Origin: Phycisphaerales bacterium UBA2421
Lineage (GTDB): Bacteria > Planctomycetota > Phycisphaerae > Tepidisphaerales > Tepidisphaeraceae
Direction of reading: 5' to 3'
Assembly: GCA_002343075.1 (NCBI GenBank)
Contig: DDRH01000010.1
Location: forward strand, 698 to 64,697
Length of the DNA stretch: 64,000 nucleotides
Shown: positions 32,837 to 41,404 of the stretch, one piece after another
How positions within the stretch are numbered: the first letter of the stretch is position 1
Layout of the letters: every line of letters begins with the position of its first letter
Program-made: the position numbers and the translations under genes
Notes under the pieces: generated by a model
What the model was told of the DNA's origin: nothing
The model's input: only the letters and a program-made list of their open reading frames with translations
The model's database searches: none

Positions 32837-35059
32837 ATGGCGAAACGAACCGGGAACAACTCCAAACCGAAACAGGCACCCCCACGCAGGCGTGAAGGAG
32901 CGACTTCTGTGGTCAGGCCCTCGAGGATGGCGCAGGCCGCCGGGCCGGCGACGGCGATCGCGCCACCACCGCCGACACTATTGCAGTCGCCGCATTTGCC
33001 GGGCGCGGTCTTACCGGTGGAGGCACCGCCGGCGATAGCGCCTGCGCCGCCGGTTCAGCTCATGGCCCCGGAATCCGCTGCGCCTGCAGTTGCCGAGAGA
33101 GGGAACGGCGGCGCCGCGCCTTCGGAAAATCGGGCCAGCACCCCCGGCGGCGTGTCGCCGTTCACCCGGTTTGGCCTCTCACGGTCGGCGCGCAATGTAA
33201 GCGAGCCAATCGTATATGAACCCCAGCCCGAGCCTGCGCATGTACCCATCCCGCCGTTGCTGTTTGAATGTGCTTGGGAAGTCTGCTGGCAGTTGGGTGG
33301 GATTTACACCGTGCTTCGAAGCAAGGCCTCTGCGATGACAGCCCGATGGGGCGATCGCTATTGCCTCATCGGCCCCTACAACCCCGCCACCGCGGCGCTG
33401 GAGTTTGAAGAGCGGCCCAGCGAAGGCGTCGTGCGCGATGCGCTCGACCGCCTGCGCGCCCAAGGCATCAACTGCCACTATGGCAGGTGGCTGATTGCCG
33501 GGCGACCCCGGGTGATTCTTCTCGACCACCGCTCCCGTTACGACCGGCTGGGCGAAGACAAGTACCTGTTCTGGAAAGACCACGGAATTACCGTGCCCGA
33601 CGGCGACGGCGAGGTGAATGATGTTGTCGCATTTGGCTTCACCGTAACCGAGTTCTTCCGCGCGCTCAGCGAAGTAAAGGGCGAGCAGCCGGTTCTGGCG
33701 CATTTTCATGAGTGGATGGGCGGGGCAGCGGTGCCCCGGATCGCACACCTCGGCTTGCCGATCACGACGGTCTTTACCACGCATGCGACGTTACTCGGCC
33801 GCTACCTGGCCAGCGACAATCCCCACTTTTACGAGCACCTGCCGTTTCTCGACGGCGACACGCTCGCCGATAAGTATCGCATTCTTCCAAGGCATCAGAT
33901 CGAAAAAGCCGGGGCGCACGCTTCGACGGTTTTCACCACTGTTAGCGAAGTGACCAACGCCGAGGCGACGCAATTACTCGGACGCTCGGCAGACATCATT
34001 ACGCCCAACGGGTTGAACCTTCAGCGGTTCCATGCGTTGCATGAGTTTCAGAACATGCACGCGCAGTACAAAGAGCGGATTCATCAGTTTGTGATGGGTC
34101 ACTTTTTCCCGAGTTATACGTTTGACCTCGATCGCACGCTCTACCTTTTCACGTCAGGTCGATACGAATACAAAAACAAGGGGATGGACCTCTTCATTGA
34201 GGCGCTGCATCGTCTCAACCAGAGGCTGAAGCACGTTTCTGATCCGCCGACGATTGTGGCGTTCATCGTTACGCGCGCGGCCAACCGACATTTTAATGTC
34301 GAGGCGCTGCGCAGTCAGGCACAGTTTCGAGAGTTGAAGAATACTTGTATCGATCAGGAACGCGCCATGGGCCGGCGGCTGCTTCAAAGTGTCCTGACGG
34401 GCCGTCTGCCGGCGCTGAGCGACCTGATTACCCCTGATGCGTCGGTGAAGCTCAAGCGTGCCATGCACGCCTGGCGCAGCCCGCGGCAGCCTTTGATTGT
34501 CACGCATGACCTGGCCGACGACGCCGGCGATCCGGTGATTAACCATCTTCGCCATCGCAAGATGTTTAATGCCGCAGACGACCCGGTGAAGGTCGTGTTT
34601 CACCCGGAGTTTCTGAGTGCCACGAGTCCGCTTATCAGCCTCGACTACGACAGCTTCGTGCGTGGCTGTCATTTGGGAATATTCCCAAGTTATTACGAGC
34701 CATGGGGTTATACGCCCCTGGAAGCCAATGCGCTCGGTGTCCCGGCGGTGACGACGGACCTCAGCGGGTTCGGGGCGTACGTCCAGCGGCATATCGATCG
34801 GCACGACGACAACGGCATCGTCGTCCTCAACCGTCGCCAGCGCGGGTTTGAGGAGACCTGCAATAACCTTGTCGATTACCTCATGCAGTTCTGCAGCCTC
34901 AATCGCCGGCAGCGCATCGAAATGCGCAACCGCGTCGAGCGGCTGAGCGATCTGTTCGACTGGGATCGCCTCATCAGCCATTACCACGACGCGCACGACA
35001 TGGCCCTCGAGCGCACGCTCGGCAAACGCCCGGGAAAGCTGGAAGTGAAGCTCATTTAG
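32837..35059 (+). CDS. Glycogen synthase, GT3 (eukaryote-type) family
   Basis: 740 residues from the ATG at 32837, supported by AAGG upstream. The first 150 residues are Pro/Ala-rich and disordered. The catalytic part starts with F-E-C-A-W-E-V-C-W-Q-L-G-G-I-Y-T-V-L-R-S-K, the GT3 signature of animal and fungal glycogen synthases, not the GT5 GlgA K-x-G-G-L motif. V-L-A-H-F-H-E-W near residue 290 and F-P-S-Y-Y-E-P-W-G-Y-T-P-L-E near residue 620 (E-x7-E) complete the active site. It should use UDP-glucose to extend alpha-1,4-glucan. Regulatory phosphorylation tails of animal enzymes are absent. The stop overlaps the convergent phosphatase by four bases. Confidence 0.88.
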   Translation: MAKRTGNNSKPKQAPPRRREGATSVVRPSRMAQAAGPATAIAPPPPTLLQSPHLPGAVLPVEAPPAIAPAPPVQLMAPESAAPAVAERGNGGAAPSENRASTPGGVSPFTRFGLSRSARNVSEPIVYEPQPEPAHVPIPPLLFECAWEVCWQLGGIYTVLRSKASAMTARWGDRYCLIGPYNPATAALEFEERPSEGVVRDALDRLRAQGINCHYGRWLIAGRPRVILLDHRSRYDRLGEDKYLFWKDHGITVPDGDGEVNDVVAFGFTVTEFFRALSEVKGEQPVLAHFHEWMGGAAVPRIAHLGLPITTVFTTHATLLGRYLASDNPHFYEHLPFLDGDTLADKYRILPRHQIEKAGAHASTVFTTVSEVTNAEATQLLGRSADIITPNGLNLQRFHALHEFQNMHAQYKERIHQFVMGHFFPSYTFDLDRTLYLFTSGRYEYKNKGMDLFIEALHRLNQRLKHVSDPPTIVAFIVTRAANRHFNVEALRSQAQFRELKNTCIDQERAMGRRLLQSVLTGRLPALSDLITPDASVKLKRAMHAWRSPRQPLIVTHDLADDAGDPVINHLRHRKMFNAADDPVKVVFHPEFLSATSPLISLDYDSFVRGCHLGIFPSYYEPWGYTPLEANALGVPAVTTDLSGFGAYVQRHIDRHDDNGIVVLNRRQRGFEETCNNLVDYLMQFCSLNRRQRIEMRNRVERLSDLFDWDRLISHYHDAHDMALERTLGKRPGKLEVKLI

Positions 35060-36885
35060 CGCCCGCGGCGCAGGCCCGCGGTGAGTAGCAGTGCGAGGGA
35101 GGCGATCGCCGAAGGTTCCGGCACGGTATAGCTGACTTCGAGCGTTGGTCGTGCCAGCTGCTGCGCTTCCGATGAGTTGAGCGCCCAGCCGTTTGTTGCG
35201 TTGTTGAGAATCACCCAGCCAAAATTCGTGTCGATCCCGTCGCGATGCGCTGCCAGCCAGGCGGCAATCGATGCGGTTACATCAAAATCGGCCACCGCAT
35301 TTCCCGTCGGCGAGGGGAAGACATACTCCGCAGCGGCGAGATAGTCGGCATCCGTGCCCGCCGCATTGAGGCTGAAACCAGTCCCGGAAACGTTTCCAGC
35401 GGTGTTCCATGTGGTCGTATCGTCGAAATCGGTCAGCAGTCGATGAATCGCCAGGCGGCCGGTCGTGCCGTCGCTGCTCTCGCTGCCCGTGAAAAACGAC
35501 AGCTTGGCATTGACAATGGTCGCTTCGGCTGGAATTGAGCCTGCACCAAAAAGATCGTCAAACCTGATTGCCAACTGAACAGGGGCGGCGTTTGGAAATG
35601 TGTTGTCCGGATCTTCATCGGCATCAGCGTTCAGGAGAATCGCGGCGCCAAAGGTCTGGTCAGGTGTCGCGGCCTGCAGTTGCGTGTCAGTGGTGCCGGC
35701 GTAGCCGTTCAAACCCTGCTGAAATGAACGCACCGTGATGGGCAGGCTTGGCGCAATCGCAGCGGTGACGGCGAGGCGGGGCACGTCGGTGTTGTCAATC
35801 AGCCCGCGGAAATGCCCGGCGTTCGGCCCGGACGCATAAGTCGGCACCCACGTTGCGTTATGCCGGGTATCGCCCGACTGAGTTCCCGGCCACATCCCTG
35901 CTCCGTTGTTCTGCCCGGCCGTGATACCGCCTGTTTCGTGGTCGGACGTGACAATGATCAGCGTGTCGGGATTGGTTGCCGCAAAGTCGATCGCCCGCTG
36001 CACCGCGCGGCTAAGTTCGCGCACCTCGAAGATGCTGCGCTCGATTTTCTGCGAGCCGGCGACCGGCAGATGGCCCGCTGCGTCTGTCAGATCTGACTCG
36101 ACCATCAGGAAAAACCCGTTCGGATTCGCGCTCAGTTGGTCGATTGCTTTATCGGTCATCTCGTGGAGAAACGGATTCGTATCGTAGTAACTGGTACTGC
36201 CGACAGAATAATCGTATGCGAACGCCATCTCACCCGACCCAAACAGCGCCGCGGCATGTGTGCTGGCGGGGGAGAACGCCTGCATTTGCTGCCGATCGGT
36301 TGCCACGGCGTAGCCAAACTGCGAAAAGGTCGCGGTGCCAACGCCTGTTGTGCGCCCGCCGAAGATAACATTCGGGCGCACCTGCGTGAGCATGTCGCTC
36401 AGAATGCCGTTGGTAAATCCGCGCGTCGGCACATGCGCCGCAAATGCCGCGGGGGTTGCATCGGTCACAAAACTGTTTGTAACAACGCCAGTCGAGCAGC
36501 CAGACAGCTTAAACTGTTCGAGGATTGTCGGAAGATCGCGGCCGTCGCTCGGTGTCGCGCTGCGAGGGTCGGGCCCGGAGGCGAGCGCGACGCTTACAAC
36601 GTCGTTATTGACCTTGAAACCCGTTGCCAGTGCCGTTCCGCTGGCGGCGGAGTCGGTGACGTCGCCATTGCTGGCGTTATGTTCCATCCATGCAAAATGG
36701 TCGAGTTGTTCAAAACTAAACTGGCCGACGGCACCATTAAAGTAGTATCCGGCCGCCTTGATATGCTCGTGGCCCATGCCGTCGCCGACAAACATAATAA
36801 CATTCTTGGGCGGACCAGCGATTGCCAGGCTCGGGATGGCGAAGACGCTGACAGCAAGAAACGATCGGATCGGGGCGAATCGCAT
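35056..36885 (-). CDS. Secreted alkaline phosphatase with DNRLRE-type domain and PEP-CTERM anchor
   Basis: 609 residues. Signal peptide (V-F-A-I-P-S-L-A-I-A-G, cut near 23), then the phosphatase domain: F-V-G-D-G-M-G near residue 32 (metal Asp), D-S-A-A-S-G-T-A-L-A-T-G near residue 77 (nucleophile Ser), E-S-D-L-T-D-A-A-G-H near 265 and S-D-H-E-T-G-G near 313. Residues about 400-585 form a DNRLRE-like beta domain (A-K-L-S-F-F-T-G; A-D-F-D-V-T-A-S-I-A-A-W). The end is a PEP-CTERM signal, V-P-E-P-S-A-I followed by a hydrophobic stretch and R-R-G-R, so exosortase would process it. Likely scavenges phosphate outside the cell. Confidence 0.92.
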   Translation of the reverse strand: MRFAPIRSFLAVSVFAIPSLAIAGPPKNVIMFVGDGMGHEHIKAAGYYFNGAVGQFSFEQLDHFAWMEHNASNGDVTDSAASGTALATGFKVNNDVVSVALASGPDPRSATPSDGRDLPTILEQFKLSGCSTGVVTNSFVTDATPAAFAAHVPTRGFTNGILSDMLTQVRPNVIFGGRTTGVGTATFSQFGYAVATDRQQMQAFSPASTHAAALFGSGEMAFAYDYSVGSTSYYDTNPFLHEMTDKAIDQLSANPNGFFLMVESDLTDAAGHLPVAGSQKIERSIFEVRELSRAVQRAIDFAATNPDTLIIVTSDHETGGITAGQNNGAGMWPGTQSGDTRHNATWVPTYASGPNAGHFRGLIDNTDVPRLAVTAAIAPSLPITVRSFQQGLNGYAGTTDTQLQAATPDQTFGAAILLNADADEDPDNTFPNAAPVQLAIRFDDLFGAGSIPAEATIVNAKLSFFTGSESSDGTTGRLAIHRLLTDFDDTTTWNTAGNVSGTGFSLNAAGTDADYLAAAEYVFPSPTGNAVADFDVTASIAAWLAAHRDGIDTNFGWVILNNATNGWALNSSEAQQLARPTLEVSYTVPEPSAIASLALLLTAGLRRGR

Positions 36886-36969
36886 TCAATCACTATATCA
36901 CGCGATCGGCGCAGGAAGGCGCGGAATTTGACCCAACTCTTACCCTAAATGCTCCGGAAAGCAGACCCT

Positions 36970-38025
36970 TCAAGCGAGATTTTGCTGAAAGAACCGCATC
37001 CAGTTTTCTCCCATGATTTTGCGCACGGCGGCCGCGTCGAACCCGGCGGTCGTCAGCGCGGCGGCAAGCTGGGGGAGATCGGCGCTGCTGGTGATTTCCT
37101 GCGGAATCTGCTCCCTGCCAAGCCCGCCGTCCATATCGGTGCCGATCGCTACATGGTCGTGCGAGCCGGTAAGGTCGCAGATATGGCGAATATGAGCAAC
37201 AACATCCCCAAGCGTGGCCCGGCGCTTCCCAGCAGCGGCGGGGGGGATGAGAAACTTGTCGTAGAAATTGATGCCAATGACCCCGCCGCGCGCCGCAATG
37301 GCCTTAATCATCTCGTCGGACAGTTGGCGGTCGGTCGGAACGATTGCCCGGCAGTTACTATGGCTGGCAATAACCGGCTTGGGTGTGAGATTCAGCAAGT
37401 CCCAGAATGCCTGCTCTGCGAGGTGTGACGTGTCGTGAATAATCCCGAGCCGGTCAAACTCCTTCACCAGTGCGCGGCCTTCGTCGGTCAGCCCGCCCGG
37501 TTCTCCCGTGCCGCCGGCGGCGCGGGTGCGCTTCCAGGCGAGGCCGACTATGCGCAAGCCCGCATCAAACCAATCCGGCACATCCGCGGGGGAACGCAAG
37601 GCGTCGGCGCCTTCCAGGAGCAGAACGGCATTTGTAGGCTGGGTGTTCAACGCATTGGCGGGAACGTGCAGAACAGGCTCGAAGCCGGTGCTGCGCGTGA
37701 TGAAGCGCAGCTCTCCTTCGTGAATCCAATTCTGATAAGTTTGAAGTTGTTGTAGAGCCTGCGCGCGGGCTTCGTCGGCGGTGCGGTAGCCGAGTGACTT
37801 ATAGCTGGCCGGCGAGCAGAAAATCGTGGCGCACACCAGTCGCACGTTGCCGGCGCGTAAGTCGGGCAGGCCGACTGTGGCATATTCGTTATCCACATAC
37901 GGCTGATTCGCCGCGGGCTGCCGCGGGTCGCGACCGCGCACGACGTTGTAGGCGAGGTCAAGATGAGCATCAACGATTAGTATCGGGGGTGATGCAGGCA
38001 AGGGAGTGTTGGAAGCCATTGTCAT
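36970..38025 (-). CDS. Membrane dipeptidase (peptidase M19 family)
   Basis: 351 residues. Motifs of renal-dipeptidase-like enzymes: V-D-A-H-L-D-L near residue 18, L-L-E-G-A-D near 137 (metal Glu), I-I-H-D-T-S-H-L near 195, I-A-S-H-S-N-C-R-A near 222 and I-G-T-D-M-D-G-G near 293. These hydrolyse dipeptides, in some cases with D-residues or cyclic dipeptides; bacterial homologues are cytoplasmic. An N-terminal signal is missing. Located between phosphatase and HDAC-like genes on the minus strand; separate transcription is likely. Confidence 0.9.
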   Translation of the reverse strand: MTMASNTPLPASPPILIVDAHLDLAYNVVRGRDPRQPAANQPYVDNEYATVGLPDLRAGNVRLVCATIFCSPASYKSLGYRTADEARAQALQQLQTYQNWIHEGELRFITRSTGFEPVLHVPANALNTQPTNAVLLLEGADALRSPADVPDWFDAGLRIVGLAWKRTRAAGGTGEPGGLTDEGRALVKEFDRLGIIHDTSHLAEQAFWDLLNLTPKPVIASHSNCRAIVPTDRQLSDEMIKAIAARGGVIGINFYDKFLIPPAAAGKRRATLGDVVAHIRHICDLTGSHDHVAIGTDMDGGLGREQIPQEITSSADLPQLAAALTTAGFDAAAVRKIMGENWMRFFQQNLA

Positions 38026-38070
38026 GCGCCTTTGATTTGAACTTGGACGCCGATCTGTCGCAATCGTCGG

Positions 38071-39066
38071 TCACGTCATTCCGACCAGATGCCTCACAAC
38101 ACTTCTTCCCAGCGCCCGAAGATTGTAGCCGCCTTCCAGAACACTGATAACGCGCCCTTGGCAATGCTGGTCGGCTAGCGCGCACAGCGATCGCGTCATT
38201 AGTTCAAAGCATTCGTCGGTGAGACGGATCTCGGCCAATGGGTCCTCTTGGTGGGCGTCAAAGCCGGCGCTGAGGATCAAGACCTCGGGTCTGAATTCAT
38301 CCAGTTCCGGTATCACGCGCGTGTCGATCACGCGAAGGTAGTCCTCATCGCCTGCTCCGGGGTCAAAGGGAATGTTCAACGTGTAGCCCCGGGCCGGCCC
38401 GACGCCAATCTCCCACGAGTGTCCGCTGCCGGGGTAGCACGTCTGCGGGTGCTGGTGGAGGCTGATGAAATAGACGCTGGCGTCATCTTCGAGGCAGGCC
38501 TGTGTGCCGTTGCCGTGATGCACATCAAAATCGACGATAGCCACACGATCAACGCCGTATTGTTTCTGGAGGTACCGCGCCAGAATGGCCACGTTGGAAT
38601 AGAGACAGAAGCCCATCGGCCGGCCCGGCTCGGCATGATGCCCCGGCGGGCGCGCGGCGGAGAAGGAGCGGTGCGCGGCGCATGTCATGACCGCATCAGC
38701 AGCGGCGATTGCGCTGCCGAGGCTCAGCAGCGCGATCTCGTGGCTGGCGGCGGAAACGGGGGTGTCACCCTGGTCCAAGACACCTCCCCCCGCGGCACAA
38801 ACGCGCCTGATCTGCTCAACATGTTCCCGCGGATGACACAGCGAAAGCCACTTCTCGTCCGCCGGTGCCGGCGCAAGCTCCAGCAACGGCGGCCGATTCA
38901 ACGGCGAGAGGCCGGTTTCCAGGCGGAATTCGGGAAACGGGTCGGCGGTGATCAGCCGGGCGTCGTACAGTGCTCGGTAGATGGCCCGAATGCGGTCCGG
39001 TCGCTCGGGATGATGCGGGCCTGTATCGTGCTCGACAAAAATCGGCGATGAAACAAACGCGACCAT
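38071..39066 (-). CDS. Histone deacetylase-family protein (AcuC/acetylpolyamine amidohydrolase type)
   Basis: 331 residues. Characteristic motifs: R-P-P-G-H-H-A-E-P near residue 140 (catalytic His pair), V-D-F-D-V-H-H-G-N-G-T near 176 (zinc Asp and His), P-G-S-G near 214 and S-A-G-F-D-A-H-Q-E-D-P near 265 (second Asp). The start H-D-T-G-P-H-H-P-E-R-P-D-R is typical. In bacteria such enzymes deacetylate acetylated lysines or polyamines, and some control acetyl-CoA synthetase. Substrate is open. It is 45 bases upstream of the dipeptidase gene on the same strand, so the two may share a transcript. Confidence 0.92.
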   Translation of the reverse strand: MVAFVSSPIFVEHDTGPHHPERPDRIRAIYRALYDARLITADPFPEFRLETGLSPLNRPPLLELAPAPADEKWLSLCHPREHVEQIRRVCAAGGGVLDQGDTPVSAASHEIALLSLGSAIAAADAVMTCAAHRSFSAARPPGHHAEPGRPMGFCLYSNVAILARYLQKQYGVDRVAIVDFDVHHGNGTQACLEDDASVYFISLHQHPQTCYPGSGHSWEIGVGPARGYTLNIPFDPGAGDEDYLRVIDTRVIPELDEFRPEVLILSAGFDAHQEDPLAEIRLTDECFELMTRSLCALADQHCQGRVISVLEGGYNLRALGRSVVRHLVGMT

Positions 39067-39227
39067 CGCCGGATCATACCGGATATTGGCCTCATGTCTG
39101 AGACTGCTCGGGTTGTCGGTGGTCCACCCGATGACGCGTGCCAGCGAAGTGCAGCCGGCGGGAGCGGGAGACGCGCCTGTGACAGACGGCTTGCGTTCTG
39201 GGAATCGCTTTGACTAATCTCCGCGGA

Positions 39228-39863
39228 ATGAGCATCACGTTGACGCAATCGAGCAGGCTGCTTTTTATCGGCGACAGCATTACCGATGCTGACTGGCGAA
39301 AGTGCCCCGAGTCGATTGGAAAGGGGTTCGTGCGAGTCATTCGCGACTACCTCGCGGCGAAGAATCCGGCCGGGGCGCCGACGGTGCTTAATCGGGGAAT
39401 CAGCGGAAATAAGATCACCGATTTACAGAAGCGGTGGGATCGCGATGCCGTTGAGCTGCAGCCGGATGTGTTGAGCGTTTACATCGGGATCAACGATGTC
39501 TGGCACGGGTTTGTCCCCGATCGCGTCGGCTGCCCGATTGACCAGTTTGTCGCCGGCTATCGTGACATTCTTTCACGGGCACGCGCGGCGTTGCCGAAGC
39601 TGCAGTTGATCTTGTGTGAGCCTTCGGTGCTTTGGCTTGCCGAGCCTGCCAATGCGAATGACCTTCTGAAGCCATATGTGGCAGCGGTGCACGAGATCGC
39701 CGGGGAGTTTGCGGCGGCGGGTGTTGTGCGGCTGCATGGCGCGTTTATTCATGCCCGCGAGCAGCGTCCGGACATCGCGTGGACCACCGATGGCGTGCAT
39801 CCGAGCAGTTTCGGGCACATGCTCATCGCCAGAGGATGGCTGCAGTCAGCAGGGCAGCTTTAG
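39228..39863 (+). CDS. SGNH/GDSL hydrolase
   Basis: 211 residues from the ATG at 39228. Four blocks of the fold are clear: F-I-G-D-S-I-T-D (block I, nucleophile Ser) near residue 16, N-R-G-I-S-G-N-K (block II) near 55, I-G-I-N-D-V-W-H (block III) near 85 and D-G-V-H-P-S (block V, Asp-His) near 190. No signal peptide. Bacterial homologues deacetylate sugars or rhamnogalacturonan; the nearby rhamnosidase makes a carbohydrate esterase plausible, but this is context only. Confidence 0.9.
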   Translation: MSITLTQSSRLLFIGDSITDADWRKCPESIGKGFVRVIRDYLAAKNPAGAPTVLNRGISGNKITDLQKRWDRDAVELQPDVLSVYIGINDVWHGFVPDRVGCPIDQFVAGYRDILSRARAALPKLQLILCEPSVLWLAEPANANDLLKPYVAAVHEIAGEFAAAGVVRLHGAFIHAREQRPDIAWTTDGVHPSSFGHMLIARGWLQSAGQL

Positions 39864-40218
39864 GGCAAGCAACGCGACCCCCGAGGAGTCGGCTTGGCGC
39901 GTCATAAACGGAATGCGCACTGCAGTTTGTCTGCCGGGGAAAGTCGGGTTGGTTGCGCTGATTCGTAATGCCTTTTCGCAATGTTACAACACTGTTCATC
40001 GGGGTGGGTGTATACTCCGAGCAACATATCAGAGTCGGTCCGACCGGCTGCATGAACGAGCAACAGTTTTTGTTCGAGAGCAATTGCCTCAGGTGACGCG
40101 CGACGTGTCACTTTGGCGGAGTTGAGTCACCCTTGTGGGTGTTCACGTCTTTGGAGTGGTTTAAATCTCATGTCCGGGAGCGTTCTACGCGTCCCATAAT
40201 CCTTTCGGAGGGTCAGTC
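39864..40218 (+). other. 355-base non-coding region with promoter and leader of the PEP-CTERM gene
   Basis: No gene is supported. TATACT at 40011-40016 may be a -10 box (upstream TTACAA at 39984 is poorly spaced), leaving a leader of about 200 bases. GGAGGG (40207-40212) six bases before the ATG at 40219 is a strong ribosome site. The leader could fold but no known riboswitch pattern is recognised. Confidence 0.4.
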
Positions 40219-41283
40219 ATGTCTCGAAATCGTCTCATTCTCGCGTTCGCCGCAACCGCTGGGTTGGCGTCGATCGCAAATGCACAGTTTGCCAGCATCC
40301 GCACCAACGCCGGCGGCGCTGATGCCGATGTTCGCGAGGAGCAGGTCAACGTCGTCGGCGGGATCGCACTCGGCACCAATCTTGGTGCGTCGACCGAAAT
40401 CTCCACGCGCGTGGTCAATTCGGTTACCACCGATACACCGGGAACATCCGTCGTCGATGCTTTCCCAAGCGCCGACCGCAGCGGGCTCACCATGCTGAAG
40501 TTCAATATCAGCAGCCTGCCCAACCACAACACCCCGGGTTTTTGGGATCCGACCTCGAAGGTACAGCTTCGCCTCTATGTGAGGAACGCGAACAACGTCA
40601 ACAATCTCTTCGGCGCCAATCCGAGCGATCCGAGTCAGGAAGTGAACATGCGGATGCGTGTTCGCGCGCTCGATCCGTCCAAGGTGTATGGCGATGATGA
40701 TGCCAATGCCTTCAACCGGGTTGATCGTGTTGGCAACAGCTACGTCGCATCGCAGAACAAGTACAATTGGGATGAGTCGGGTGTGACTTACTACAACGCA
40801 CCGGGCATCACACCGCATCGCGTGGTTGATAACGCGCAACCGGGCGCGATGTTTGAGACGCTCGGGATTTTTGACGACTTCAACAGCGATACGATCGATC
40901 TCGGCAGCTTCACCCCCCGAGATTTCCTTGTGCCCCCGGCCAATGCATTGGCGCAGGGCAGTGCCATCGTGTTTGATAACGACACCCTTCGAGATCTGGT
41001 GTTCGATGCACAGGACGCAGGTCGAACGCACATCACATTGATGGTGCATATCGATAATGACGGGAACCGCCATCAGCCGCTGGTCGGAATCAATGGTGTG
41101 ACCCCCAGTGGCATGCTCAACCGCAACTACTTGTTTGTCCCCAAGGAACACATCACCGTTTCAGCGTCGCTTAGCAACGCCAACGGCGATTTTTCCCCGG
41201 AACTGCGTGTCGTCCCGGAACCGGCCAGCCTTGGCTTGGTTCTCGGCGGGGGCCTGATGCTCCTTCGTCGGAAACGCGCTTAA
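40219..41283 (+). CDS. Secreted PEP-CTERM protein with DNRLRE-type beta domain
   Basis: 354 residues. Signal peptide (L-I-L-A-F-A-A-T-A-G-L-A-S-I-A-N-A, cut near residue 22), then beta-rich sequence with R-S-G-L-T-M-L-K-F-N-I-S near residue 90, L-R-L-Y-V-R-N-A near 118 and W-D-E-S-G-V-T-Y-Y-N-A-P near 185, the W-x-x-x-x-V-T-Y/W-x-N-A pattern of DNRLRE (disaggregatase-related) domains. The C-terminus V-P-E-P-A-S-L-G, hydrophobic helix, L-R-R-K-R-A is a PEP-CTERM sorting signal for exosortase. Probably an extracellular matrix or polysaccharide-associated structural protein. Strong Shine-Dalgarno and own terminator suggest high, monocistronic expression. Confidence 0.88.
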   Translation: MSRNRLILAFAATAGLASIANAQFASIRTNAGGADADVREEQVNVVGGIALGTNLGASTEISTRVVNSVTTDTPGTSVVDAFPSADRSGLTMLKFNISSLPNHNTPGFWDPTSKVQLRLYVRNANNVNNLFGANPSDPSQEVNMRMRVRALDPSKVYGDDDANAFNRVDRVGNSYVASQNKYNWDESGVTYYNAPGITPHRVVDNAQPGAMFETLGIFDDFNSDTIDLGSFTPRDFLVPPANALAQGSAIVFDNDTLRDLVFDAQDAGRTHITLMVHIDNDGNRHQPLVGINGVTPSGMLNRNYLFVPKEHITVSASLSNANGDFSPELRVVPEPASLGLVLGGGLMLLRRKRA

Positions 41284-41317
41284 GCCATTGATCGGTCCCT
41301 CTCCACGTGAGACGTGC

Positions 41318-41350
41318 GGCGTCCGCAACACCCGTTGCGGACGCCGTTTT
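41318..41350 (+). terminator. Rho-independent terminator of the PEP-CTERM gene
   Basis: Perfect 12-bp stem GGCGTCCGCAAC (41318-41329) with GTTGCGGACGCC (41334-41345), 4-base loop ACCC, followed by GTTTTCT. It lies 35 bases after the stop codon. Confidence 0.9.
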
Positions 41351-41404
41351 CTGTTGCGCGAAGGCTCGATGCAAGTAGGGTCGATGTCAGTGGGGTCGCG
41401 GTCG

